DNA from: Dipteris shenzhenensis
Taxonomy: Eukaryota; Polypodiophyta; Polypodiopsida; Gleicheniales
Length of the DNA stretch: 64,000 bases
Assembly: GCA_047967505.1 (NCBI GenBank)
Contig: CM106539.1
Strand: one strand, 5' to 3'
Part shown: piece by piece, positions 23,820 to 33,794 of the stretch
How positions within the stretch are numbered: position 1 is the stretch's first letter
How the letters are laid out: each line of letters begins with the position of its first letter
Translations under genes and position numbers: made by a program
The notes under the pieces: generated by a model
Told to the model about the DNA's origin: nothing
Seen by the model: the letters and a program-made list of their open reading frames with translations, nothing else
The model's database searches: none

Positions 23820-24880
23820 TAGCAACCTTAATTTGAAGGCATCTGCTAAGTTAGACAACTCTAATTATGGCATATGGAAATACCGAATGGAGACCATTCT
23901 TGTGCTTCAGGACAAATGGGAGTAGTATGTAGATGGGTCTACACCTAGACCATTGGACGATCCAACTACTAGTAGCTCTACTCCATCTATTGTCACAGCA
24001 CCAGGAACGGGATCTACATCAGGATCTACATCTACACAAATAGTTTTTGCACCAGTAGTAGATTCTGCCATTGCTCGAATGCAAGCAGAATGAGATAAGA
24101 AAGACAAGTATGCCTATCACCTGATCAAGCAGAATGTGCAAGATGTCATGCTAGGACAGCTCAACACAGTTAAGAGATCAAAAGAAGCATGGGATATGTT
24201 CACAGCTCTCTACGAGTCCAAGAACACATCCAGGATTCTCACCCTGAGAAACTAGATCAACCAGATTTTTCACAACAGCAATGAAACTGGTCATGCTTAT
24301 GTACTCTACATAAAAGACTACAACAATCAACTTGCAGCAGTAGGAGAGACTATGAACCCCACAGAAATGGTTCAAGTCATTCTAAATGGACTAGGAGAGG
24401 GATACGAGAGTCTAGTCCAGAGTATTGCCATCCAATGGCAAATTCCGAGACTAGAAGAACTTCAATCAGTTCTACTTGGTGAAGAACTCGAGACTCAGGC
24501 CATTCAAGCACATAAAGGTCATTCTAATGATCAAGCATTCACAGCTTCACATAGAAGCAGAGGCAAAGGCAAAGGCGGAGGTAGATCATATCAGAAAAGT
24601 GGTCATTAGTAACAAAATCAATGTCAGCATCAAAACTAGCATCAACATCATCCTCAGCAACATCAGAATCAGCAAAGAGGAAATCATTCCAATCGAGGAG
24701 GATTCCAAGGACGAGAGAATGCATCCACCAATGTGTCAAACAGTCAGTGCAACTACTGTCACAAGTTTGGACACTATGAAAGAGATTGTCGCAAGAAGCA
24801 GTACGACCAAGGTAATCAATCTAGCAGTAATTGAGGGAATTCCCGAGGTAGAGGAAATCATCGTGGTGGACATTCTAGTC
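23820..24880 (+). pseudogene. copia gag of C1
   Basis: The gag reading frame begins near 23820 with the copia pattern SNYGIWKYRM and continues to AWDMFTALYES, then to a CCHC zinc knuckle CNYCHKFGHYERDC near 24750-24790. Stops interrupt it at about 23923 (TAG), 24091 (TGA), 24253 (TAG) and 24608 (TAG), and frames change around 24600-24700. It packaged element RNA when active. It is now non-functional. The stops are all explainable as C-to-T changes (CAG to TAG, CGA to TGA). Confidence 0.85.
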
Positions 24881-24899
24881 ATAGTCAGTGGCTTTTTAG

Positions 24900-25585
24900 C
24901 GAACTCAGGAGAGTTCTTAGAGGAGGGGAAGTATGTCATGTGCACGGATTGGTATCTGACGTGTACTGGGTACACAAGACTAGCTCAAGTAGCCTAGGGA
25001 GGCTTAGAGCTAGGCAGACTTGATTCTCGGGTTGAGTGGCAAGGGTACGAACCAGTTAGAGGTCTTCGCTATTTTTGGCACTTGGGGCTCGAGTCTATAT
25101 AAGGGGCCTAGAGGTTCAGTTCTTAGAGAGCTGATGGGAGCAAGTTTCGTTCCCAGGTGCTAGGTGCGATACTACACATCCTATAGTGCAGATTGGTAAA
25201 ATTCGTTTGTCTATGTAGGATGGGAAAAAGAAATACCTGTCTGATGTATTTCATGTCCCAAATATCACCAAGAACCTGGTTTATGATGGTCAAATGGTTG
25301 AGCAGGGCTTGCAAGTCAGATTTAATCCTCATGGATGCTTTGTTGAGGATATGAAAAATAACAGTCGCTTGATAGCAAAAGGAAAGAAGAAGGGCAAGAT
25401 GTTTACATTGGATGTGGACATGCTTTGATAGCTCAAAATGGGAGTTTTCTACAAGAATTCTTCACAGTTTGATTTTTTTTTTCAATTTAATTTAAAAAAC
25501 ATAGGATTTTTAAAAAATTACTTGTACATTTTGCTTTTTTTCTTTATTTTATATGTTTCTTGCAAGCGAGAAATTGCATTAGACT
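24900..25585 (+). mobile_element. Insertion in C1: promoter-like piece plus a second copia protease fragment
   Basis: The C1 gag-protease junction is split. 24930-25150 is non-coding with a TATATAAGG box at about 25098. 25155-25428 reads as a different copia protease / GAG-pre-integrase segment (YLSDVFHVPNITKNLV, then a Lys-rich end), with one stop. 25445-25560 is T-rich. This may be the remnant of a second copia copy. I found no clean target duplication. Confidence 0.55.
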
Positions 25586-27905
25586 GATACAATGCACCTA
25601 GACATTGATTTCAATCCCAAAGAGGATTATAGCTATCAAGTCGACCAAGTGGAACAGGATCCTTGGTACATCGACATTGGTGCATCATCTCACATGGCAA
25701 ATCATCAGGAATAGTTCGCAGAAATGAAGCCATTAGAAGGACAGAAAAATGTCATCTACACAGCAGACAATACACCAAATCCAATTCAGGGAACAGGTGT
25801 TATCCCTATGAACAATTTCATTGGGACAAAAGGATTAGTCAAAGATGTGCTCTTTGTTCCGAAGCTCAGCAAGAACCTTTTGTCAGTAGGTCAAATGACG
25901 GAACACAATTACAAAGATATCTTCGACGGTGATGAATGCACTATCAAAGACAAATCCAAAAGATGTCAGCTAGTAGCAAAAGGTGTCAAAGAAGGACGCT
26001 TATACAAAATGCTAGCTACAATACTAGATAAGCATGCCATGTCAGCTCAAATGCAACAGACGCCACTATCTGCAAAATGGCACAAGAGATATGGTCATGT
26101 CAACTTCAAGTACTTGTTAGATCTCAGGAATCAAAATATGGCAATGGGATTCCAAATCTATAGTTTCTTGGAAAGGTTTGTGAAGCATGCTGCTTCAGCA
26201 AACAAAAGCGAACCAACTTTGTCAAAAGTACCTCTCATGCATGAGGTATTCTTGATTTGATACATATAGATGTATGGGGTTATGCCTAGACCCACAACAT
26301 CAATGGTTCACTTTACTACTTGACCTTCATCAATGACTACAGCAGATATAGTTGGGTCTACTTTTTGAAAGAGAAATCTAAAGTGTTTTCTAGATTTTAA
26401 GAATTCAAATCCATGGTAGAAAACTAGATAGGCAGAAAGATCAAGGTCATGAGATCAGATAGAGGAGCTGAATACATGTCTTCAACATTCATGAACTTTT
26501 GCAAAAATCACGGCATACGAAGACAATTCACATGTGTAGATACACCTCAGCAAAATGCAAGAGCTGAAAGGAAGAATGGGACTTTAGCAGACAGTGCTAG
26601 AGCAATGCTTAGTGAAAAGCATCTTCTGAATCAGTATTGGGTAGAAGCAATAACTACAGCTAACTTGCTTAATCAGCTTCCTACAGAACCGATACAAGGT
26701 ATGACTCCTTATGAAGCATTCACTAGACAAAAGCCACACATTGGGCATCTCTGCATATTTGGTTGCATAGCATATGCTCACATACATAATGATCATCGTA
26801 GGAAATTGGATGCAAAGTCACGCAAATGCATCATGGTTGGCTACAATGAAGAAAGCAAAGCATACAAATTGTATGATCCCATCAACTGCAAAGTCATTAT
26901 CTCTAGAGGTGTAATCTTTGATGAGGAATCAGAATGGAAAACCTCACCTACGCAGGAGATAGAACCATCAACTTCACAGTCATCTACAGAACAGGTTGAT
27001 GAAGAAGAGCAAGAATTGCTAGCAACACCCCAAGCAGAGCCACAACAGCTCAGACGGTCTACTAGGGAAAGCAGACCACCAACCAAATTGGCATATGCTC
27101 AGAAAGGCAAAGCAATTCAGGTGGAAACCACCAACTATGCTCTTATGACTACCATCATGGCTACAGAAGAGCTAGTCTACTTCGAAGATGCAGTAGACAA
27201 GCCAGAATGGCAAACTGCTATCAATGAAGAAATGGATGCTTTGTATAAGAATAATACTTGGGAATTATGCGACCTTCCACCAGGAAAGAAGGCCATAGCA
27301 AACAAATGGGTATACAAAGTGAAGTACAATCCAGATGGAAGTATTCAGAGATACAAAGCCAGACTAGTTGCAAAAGGATTTGCACAACAATATGGCCAGG
27401 ACTATGATGAGACTTATGCTCCAGTAGCAAAGATGGATTCCATATGGTTCTTGATATCACTAGCAACACTCAGTAAATGGAATGTGTACCAGCTCGATGT
27501 CAAGAATGCATTTCTCAATGGTTATCTAGACGAGGAAGTCTACATGCAACAACCAATAGGTTATGTTGAACCAAGAAAGGAGAATAAGGTTTGCCATCTC
27601 AAGAAAAGTTTCTACGGCTTATAGCAAGCACCCAAAAGTTGGTGTAATAGTAGAATTGACAAGTATTTTGCTGATCTAGGATACATGAAGTCCAATGCAG
27701 ATCATACTCTCTACTACAAAGTTCAAGGGGAAGACATTACTATTGCACTTTTGTACGTAGATGATCTGATTGTGATAGGAAGCAAGGATAGCTTCATCAA
27801 AAAACTAAAACAAGACTTATCTGCAGAGTTTGACATGAAAGATCTTGGACTTATGCACTATTGTCTTGGAATTGAGTTCTAGAGAGATTCAAATAGCATA
27901 TTCAT
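25586..27905 (+). pseudogene. copia pol of C1: protease, integrase, first part of RT
   Basis: The protease active site reads WYIDIGASSHMAN, where the usual Ser after Asp is Ile. GAG-pre-integrase has WHKRYGHVN (about 26080). The integrase core covers about 26260-26600 and includes SDRGAEY (Asp) and QNARAERKNGT (Glu). RT follows from WQTAINEEMDAL through KARLVAKGFAQQ and DVKNAFLNG to the catalytic LLYVDDL at about 27750. Stops lie at 26258, 26275, 27622 and elsewhere. One more pol segment continues at 30554 after the nested element. Confidence 0.9.
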
Positions 27906-27910
27906 GAGTC
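27906..27910. repeat. Target-site duplication of the gag-only element (GAGTC), left
   Basis: GAGTC here and at 30549-30553 flanks the element on both sides, the 5-bp length expected for LTR retrotransposons. Confidence 0.95.
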
Positions 27911-28198
27911 TGTTGGAACACTGAAAGGAAAGAGTAGAGTTGACACAAAATCAGAATACTTGCTTATAGAATGAAGAAGAAAGAGGTCCTTAAGTAGGCA
28001 CCTCATACAAGGTCATTGACATCACTGATGACCTCAAAGCTCCACAATCATCTCCTCAATCTGCTCCTAGATTCACTCAATCATCCTATGTGGCTCTCCA
28101 ACACCTAACTGTGCTTGTGGGCACCTAACTGTGCCTCTAGCACTCACACATAGAAACATAAGGTGTGCCTGAGGCATACACCTTGAGATATCCCAACA
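27911..28198 (-). repeat. 3' LTR of the gag-only element
   Basis: 288 bp with TGTTGG / CCCAACA ends. On the element's strand this is the downstream LTR. It differs from its partner at two positions, both A/C differences (near 28103 and 28141), which argues for a recent insertion. Confidence 0.95.
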
Positions 28199-28215
28199 AA
28201 CCCCCCCTCAAGGAA
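28199..28215 (-). other. Polypurine tract of the gag-only element
   Basis: On the minus strand a stretch reading TTGAGGGGGGGTT directly precedes the left LTR, in the place and form of a plus-strand primer. Confidence 0.8.
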
Positions 28216-28574
28216 ATGCCTCAGGCTATGTCAAGGATACATCTAGTCTCATATTTTCTCATGCCATCTCATGGTGGTCAAGGATAAATCTATGGCTAGG
28301 TTCTCATGCTAGCAAGGGTTCCCTTGGGTGTAAGGTAAACAAAAAGGGATACAAACAGACCTTCCAATGGTTATCTCCCCTGCATGTACATGCACACAAT
28401 GTCTGCAGAAGGTACCATGGAACAAAACATACACATGGCCTACATCATAAGGTGACCAGAGGTGTTTACAAAACACACAAAACACAATAGTTTATTTTCA
28501 TTGATTTTGGAGGACTATCCAGGCTGAGTACCTTGACATAAAAAGAGAGATCTGGAGCATACATAGAGATGAGT

Positions 28575-29405
28575 TTAAAATGCATAATCTTCAAAGGATG
28601 CCTCATCTTGTGGAGGCTCATTCACTATAAGTAGATTTGCATTTTCTGTCTTTGCTTTGGCTCTGCAAAACTTCTCACTATGGTTGTTTTTGCCACAGTG
28701 CTTGCATGGATTAACTTTGAAGTAGTCCTTTGAAAGGTGATTTGTCTTTCCACAGTGATTGCAAGGAGTATACTTGCCCTTCTGGAATTTCATAACATAA
28801 GCAGTGTCATTGCCTTTCCTTAGCTCCATATGCCTTTCTTCTTCTTGGAGAGCTGAGATAATGCCTTCAAGGTTAGGATTGGGAAGATTCTTCAAAGTGC
28901 TAACAATGTGATCAAAACTTTCAGGCATACTCTTAAGTAACACTGCCATAGCATCATCAGGGGTGATAGGAGAGTTGATAGAAGCTAATTGAGTCATAAG
29001 ACTCCGCATATAGTTGACATGAGCAGCTAAAGTAGTATCATTTGCCATCTTTAACTCAAAGAAAGAGATTTTAAGTGATAGTTTAGATATGTGAGAGCTT
29101 GCACCAAAAATCAAGTCTAGCTTCTGCCAAGCTTCCGAAGGAGACTCCAAGTCAGAGATATGATGTATGTAATCATCACCCAAAGCTAAAGCAATTATAC
29201 CATATGCTTTTTCTTCTCTTGCTAGATCCCTTGCCGGTCGTGTCGGAGTTGAAGATTGTCTAGCATTGGAGGCCGTAGAAGAAGCGGTAGGAGTAGGTTT
29301 GACAAGTCCCCATAAGTTCTCCCGCATCAATGCAAATTTCACCTTCATTTGCCATGTATGGAAGCCCTTTCCATTGAACTTCTCAAGATTATATAAGGTA
29401 GCCAT
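28575..29405 (-). CDS. copia-type Gag (276 residues) of the gag-only element
   Basis: I place the start at ATG 29405 (MATLYNLEKFNG), the usual beginning of copia Gag; the frame is open 24 codons upstream. The order is an N-terminal DUF4219-like segment (FHTWQMKVKFAL), a UBN2/retrotran_gag region with SEAWQKLDLIFG and LLKSMPESFD, then two zinc-knuckle motifs. The first has lost its last Cys (CNHCGKTNHLSKDY) and the second is complete (CKHCGKNNHSEKFC). The acidic C-terminus ends in FEDYAF. No stops. The protein forms the virus-like particle and binds RNA. The element lacks enzymes, so particles would need pol from a related copia element. Confidence 0.93.
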   Translation of the reverse strand: MATLYNLEKFNGKGFHTWQMKVKFALMRENLWGLVKPTPTASSTASNARQSSTPTRPARDLAREEKAYGIIALALGDDYIHHISDLESPSEAWQKLDLIFGASSHISKLSLKISFFELKMANDTTLAAHVNYMRSLMTQLASINSPITPDDAMAVLLKSMPESFDHIVSTLKNLPNPNLEGIISALQEEERHMELRKGNDTAYVMKFQKGKYTPCNHCGKTNHLSKDYFKVNPCKHCGKNNHSEKFCRAKAKTENANLLIVNEPPQDEASFEDYAF

Positions 29406-30246
29406 GAGAGGGTCTAACCCAGATATTGGGCAGTGTCTATCTCTCTTACAAGGCAAAAATAACTGAAATACTTCCAAAGTATGAGCACTTGATGTAGCAA
29501 ATAGTAGTGACTAGATTTCAAACAATGATGCTTCTTTTACATGCTTCATAGAAGTGGATGAAATAAACACTTTCCAATCACAATCAGGTCTAGCAAGTCA
29601 AAACAAAACTGAAGCAACACTTGTAGTGAAGTTATTGAAAACTTCAAAAGACCAGAAATGCTAGAGTAGCATTTTATGTAGCATCATTGTCAAAAGCATG
29701 TCAAAACTGTCAAAACTAGAGAGCTGAACTTGGAGGGCTCATAGCACACTCTTCAAATCAAAAGAAAGGGGTATTTCTAAGGCAAAAGAAAGCTGGTATA
29801 CCACAGTAGATCCTCTGGGAAGAAGAGGTGAAAATATGCATCAGGTTGCCTTCACCTTCTTGAACAAAGTCGACTGGTTTTTCTCTGTTTTCTCCTTCAA
29901 TATGCAGCCATTGCTGCTCAGATTTCAGCACAAGGTAGCTCTAGGTATGGAGAAGCTTGCCCTGAAAGGAATTAGACAAAGACAGAGCAGGCGCAGAGAA
30001 AATGCAGCAAGAAGAATCGACGATCTTTCTATAATGGCGACGAGTAGAAGCGAGGATTCCTTAATTCCTTGCAGCCAGAAGTTTGCCCCAACTAGATGGA
30101 TCTTTAGCTAGAAGGGCGTGGGAAATGGGTGAGAAACGGAAGAGAACAAGCTCAAGCAAATTTTTGGAAGAAGAGGGAGAGATGGTGAAGAAGAAGAAGA
30201 GGAAGAAGATGATGATGTGGCAGAAATGGACTCAAGGGGGATCAAA
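29406..30246 (-). other. 5' leader of the gag-only element
   Basis: About 840 bp between primer site and gag on the minus strand, with no long ORF. The part nearest the primer site is CT-rich on that strand (GAA-rich on top, 30150-30230). It should hold packaging and dimerisation signals. Confidence 0.55.
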
Positions 30247-30260
30247 TGGCTCTGATACCA
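30247..30260 (-). other. Primer binding site, initiator tRNA-Met (gag-only element)
   Basis: The minus strand reads TGGTATCAGAGCCA, abutting the 5' LTR at 30261. It is a full-length match to the standard plant tRNA-Met primer site. Confidence 0.95.
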
Positions 30261-30548
30261 TGTTGGAACACTGAAAGGAAAGAGTAGAGTTGACACAAAA
30301 TCAGAATACTTGCTTATAGAATGAAGAAGAAAGAGGTCCTTAAGTAGGCACCTCATACAAGGTCATTGACATCACTGATGACCTCAAAGCTCCACAATCA
30401 TCTCCTCAATCTGCTCCTAGATTCACTCAATCATCCTATGTGGCTCTCCACCACCTAACTGTGCTTGTGGGCACCTAACTGTGCCTCTAGAACTCACACA
30501 TAGAAACATAAGGTGTGCCTGAGGCATACACCTTGAGATATCCCAACA
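30261..30548 (-). repeat. 5' LTR of the gag-only element
   Basis: 288 bp, two differences from the left LTR. The right target duplication GAGTC follows at 30549-30553, after which C1 pol resumes. Confidence 0.95.
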
Positions 30549-30553
30549 GAGTC

Positions 30554-30965
30554 AACTCAAGTATGTTGATAGTCTCCTGAAGAAGTTTCATATGGCAGAT
30601 TGCAAGATTGTAGCCACTCCCATGGAACATAGTTTGAAACTTACTAAAGATTCAGAAAAGCCTACAGTCAATGACAGATACTATAGGCAGCTCATCGGAT
30701 CTCTTATATATTTGACAATCACATGGCCGGATATTTGTTATGCAGTAAGCTCACTAGCACAGTTTATGGCACACCCAAAACAGTCTCACTAGAATGCAGC
30801 CAAAAGAGTCTTGAGATACATCAGAGGTACAAGATAATTTGGGATAGAATACAGAGGAAGTCATCCATGGTTGCATGGATACTGTGACAGTGACTTTGTT
30901 GGAGATCATGAGACTAGGAGATCGACACAGGAGAAGTTTATATTTTCAAGTCACAAGGGTTGATC
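30554..30965 (+). pseudogene. copia C1 pol, RT end and RNase H (continuation)
   Basis: This resumes the C1 frame after the nested element: MADCKIVATPMEHSLKL, then GSLIYLTITWPDICYAVSSLAQFM, then RNase H with GYCDSDFVGD near 30881-30910. Stops occur at 30790 and 30835. It breaks off about 30965, before the end of RNase H. Confidence 0.88.
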
Positions 30966-31009
30966 TAGCTATCATGTGCACTAATTCACATCGATATATT
31001 TCAACATTT

Positions 31010-31585
31010 CAACACTAGCTTTTTCAAGTCCACATAATCCACTTAAACCACTTAGTCCACTTGAACCAATTAAACCATGTAGCTCACTTAAACCACTTCA
31101 TTCACTTATACCACTTAGTCCATTTAAATCACTTCATTCACTTATACCACTTAAACCACTTCATCCTTGGGGGATTCACCTTAAAAAAGTTTAGTGTACC
31201 ACATGCATTTAAAAGGAGTGGTATTTTAATTTAATTTTTTGAAAAATTTTAACAGGTTTACAATAACAGAAGGGGTTCTTTAATTCAAGTTTAGAAAAAA
31301 ATAACTTAGTTCATAAGTAAAGAGGGGTGTTTTTATTGGGGGGGAAATTTTAGTTGAGGGGTTTTTAAAATACCCCTTCAATTCACATGATACATAGGGA
31401 TCCTAAGTAGTGCACCCCCCAAGACTTCTCAATTCTAACCACTTGAACTACAATAATCCACATTATGCACTTAATCCACATTAAACCTTACATTAGCTCC
31501 ACTTATTCCACTTAATTCACTTAAACCACTTAACTCACTTAGTTCACTTAAACCACTTAATCCACAGTATGCACTTAATCCGGAT
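31010..31585. repeat. CACTTAAACCACTT minisatellite, split by a TIR element
   Basis: Degenerate tandem units of about 10 and 20 bp (CCACTTAAACCACTTCATTCA and variants) occupy 31010-31165 and resume at 31430-31585. The interruption is the 258-bp element at 31166-31423. Confidence 0.85.
31166..31423. mobile_element. 258-bp TIR element related to the one at 19111
   Basis: The left end CTTGGGGGATTCAC matches the 449-bp element's right TIR at 13 of 14 bases. The right end is GTGCACCCCCCAAG. It interrupts the minisatellite, as an insertion should. Possible target copies ACTTCATC / ACTTCTCA agree over only five bases. The interior shows no clear homology to the 449-bp element. Confidence 0.65.
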
Positions 31586-31699
31586 CATTATATTTGAAGA
31601 AGAATATGACAAAGTTATGTATGGAGTTTACATAGCTATGTACTAGGTTGCACACCTGTCATTGCCTCAGTTCTTGGTCCTACAGCTTATGAATCTATA

Positions 31700-33235
31700 C
31701 TGGTGAGGTCCTCAAAATCATATGTGTCAATATCCATAGCAACAGTATCCAAGTCTCTAAAAATGTCTTTGTAGGACACAAGCTCACACTCCAGCATGTG
31801 TACACGTTCTTGCAAGTACTCAATCTCTTTGACTTGAGTTGCAAGGTGAGATTGTAACTCCTCATTAGCAATAACACCCTACTGACGGAGAGATATGGCA
31901 AATGTTGCCAAGTCAACAAGGTCACTATGTGCCTGGGGAGTTAGCATGCAAGGTCTTAGTGACATGGGCTCTTTGTTCTCTATTCTTGCTCACTTGCACT
32001 CCACATGACATCCCTTTCTTGTTCTTAACAAGTGATGCTTGTCATTCCAATCCACATGCCAATGCATGGTATCATCATCCACTAGACCACAGTCGCAAAA
32101 ATACCCAACCTCAGCGTGATTTAGTTGGTCTGCTAAATCGACCTCTTGAGGCACAAATGAGGCTTCAGGACCCTCATGAATTGGAGGTTCCTCTGGTTGG
32201 GGAGGATCCTGTGGGAGAACGCTCTCTCCCTCCATGCTCATACTTAACCTTAAAAATGACAACAAGATAGAATTATTTTATAATCCTAAACAATATTAAA
32301 TAATTAAATTCAACATGGATAGTTATTGCATCATTTATTATACAAAAAATATTTAAACATTTATTATCGCATCATTTATTATACAAAAAATATTTAAACA
32401 TTTATTATCGTATCAATTATTATCTCATGAAATCATACCAATTTTAAATATACAAACTTGAATCATAGAGCAGAGACTTGGATGATATACAAAAATAGCA
32501 ATGTTACAAGTAATCATGTTCATAAATTCATATTATAAATTGTCAAGAAAGACTCAGTCATTTCTTGGTCTAAGTCCCTAGTGTGGACTGAGCTGTATGC
32601 TACATCTAGGAGCAATATCAAAAACCCCACAAAAATCAGTAGTGCTTGGATGTCTGTTCAGTTGTGCATACCTTCCCTGAATCACAAATCAACGTAGCCG
32701 CCCAATTACAGCTTCTATGGATCCAATGCTAATCAATGGTGCACAAATATCTATGATCTTCAAAATGTGATGAGACATTGTGTACACATCTTGTGTAACG
32801 TCGAAAGGTGGGGGATTGGTGTACACGCACTCTGGAGCGGACATGGCAAAATCTTAGAGAGGAACTCCGCATAGTGTTGGGACTATCACTGGGTAATGAT
32901 GGATAATATTTTCTAGTTCTTGTTGGTGTCACCATTCCCCAATCACAAATGCCTAGATACACTTCCTCGAATGACTCGGAGAAACGTAGGACAATGTTTT
33001 GCGCATGCAAATAATTATGTATGACATTGTGTTGTTGCATGTAATGAATAGAGTAAACAAGTGCACTTAAAATATCAAATACAAACTGAGGGACCCGTGG
33101 AGCTCTAGCAAGCATTTTTATATCATGTCTGTGTCCCACGGGAGATAGTTGCTTTTCGTCATGTTCGAGGTAGGTCAACCATCTTTCCAAATGATTTCCA
33201 TTCCAAAACAAAAATATTATCATTGGATTATTATG
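31700..33235 (-). pseudogene. Protein kinase C-lobe and tail pseudogene
   Basis: The minus strand from about 33235 reads a kinase hinge and C-lobe. The catalytic loop is IHNYLHAQNIVL (HRD became HNY, so the catalytic Asp is missing). The metal-binding motif is CDWG in place of DFG, and an activation-segment end SAPE lies near 32840. After a frameshift near 32870 the lobe continues to about 32700. A separate Glu/Pro-rich and coiled segment at 32265-31700 (Cys/His-rich FCDCGL, then a Leu/Gln heptad stretch) may be its C-terminal tail. It begins at the hinge with no N-lobe. Decayed pseudokinase fragment. Confidence 0.65.
32270..32690. other. AT-rich stretch within the kinase pseudogene
   Basis: A 49-bp AT-rich unit is duplicated in tandem (about 32325-32420: ACAAAAAATATTTAAACATTT twice). 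It could be an intron of the pseudogene. Nothing else seen. Confidence 0.45.
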
Positions 33236-33240
33236 ATGGA

Positions 33241-33794
33241 CTACACCTATAGCTCGGATGCATTAGGGGAGAATTGGGGTCTCAAAAGGGCCTCATAAGG
33301 AGAATGGATTAGGAATGCTTAGTGGGCTAATGCAAGGGGATTGGAGGGTCCCAAAGAGGCCTAACCAGCCCAACCTATGTGGGTTAAGCCCACATTTGAG
33401 CCCACCTCTCCCCCCATCAATGAGGGTAGGGGGCCAATTTTTAAAATTTGAATTTCAATTTTGAATCTCCCTCCCTCTCTCTCCCTCCCTCCCTCCCTCT
33501 CCCATCCCCTCCTCCCTCCCTCCTCCCTCCCTCCCTCCCTCCACCTCCCTCCCTCCTCCTCCCTCTCCCTCTCCCTCCCTCCCCCTCCCTCCTCCTCTCC
33601 CCTCCTTCATCTTGCTCCTCCTCCGCCCTCCTCCCTCTCCCCTCCTCCTCCTCCTTATGGCTCCTCCTCCCTCCTGCCTCTCCCCTCCTTCTCTTGCTGC
33701 CCTACTCTCTCTCCTCTACTCCTTCCTCCCATAGAATCTCTCCCCTCCTCCTCCCTCCTATAGCATCTCTCCCATCCCCCTCCCTTCTGTAGTA
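33241..33794. repeat. Spacer and TCCC/CCTCC microsatellite tract
   Basis: 33241-33460 is non-coding. 33465-33790 is a TCCC/CCTCC-rich tract, probably decayed microsatellite, that ends against the truncated RT of G3. ORFs on the plus strand are composition artefacts. Confidence 0.85.

Larger units (their letters stand above)
27911..30548 (-). mobile_element. Complete non-autonomous gag-only LTR retrotransposon (TR-GAG type), 2638 bp
   Basis: Two 288-bp LTRs (27911-28198 and 30261-30548) start TGTTGG and end CCCAACA, and differ at two sites. A 5-bp target duplication flanks the element. The tRNA-Met primer site (30247-30260, minus strand) touches the right LTR and the purine tract touches the left LTR, so transcription runs leftwards. 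The only long ORF is copia-type gag (28575-29405). Protease, integrase and RT are missing, yet LTRs, primer site and PPT are intact. It must be mobilised in trans, as known for TR-GAG elements. It is nested in the RT of C1 and is clearly younger. Confidence 0.95.
20985..30965 (+). mobile_element. Ty1/copia retrotransposon C1, decayed and interrupted, no 3' LTR
   Basis: A 257-bp LTR and a tRNA-Met primer site at 20985-21253 are followed, after a long leader, by gag (23820-24880), protease, integrase and RT (25586-27905), and the end of RT/RNase H (30554-30965). The domain order PR-INT-RT-RH is that of copia. Insertions: 24900-25585 (fragments) and 27911-30548 (complete gag-only element). RNase H stops near 30965 without a 3' LTR. 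Many in-frame stops. That the LTR at 20985 belongs to this gag-pol is inferred from orientation and proximity, because the leader is unusually long. Confidence 0.8.

Noticed and set aside
31158-31431. 8-bp target duplication ACTTCATC / ACTTCTCA
   Set aside because: Only five bases agree, and the minisatellite context makes chance matches likely.
33448-33792. Pro/Ser-rich ORFs on the plus strand
   Set aside because: Composition artefact of the TCCC tract.
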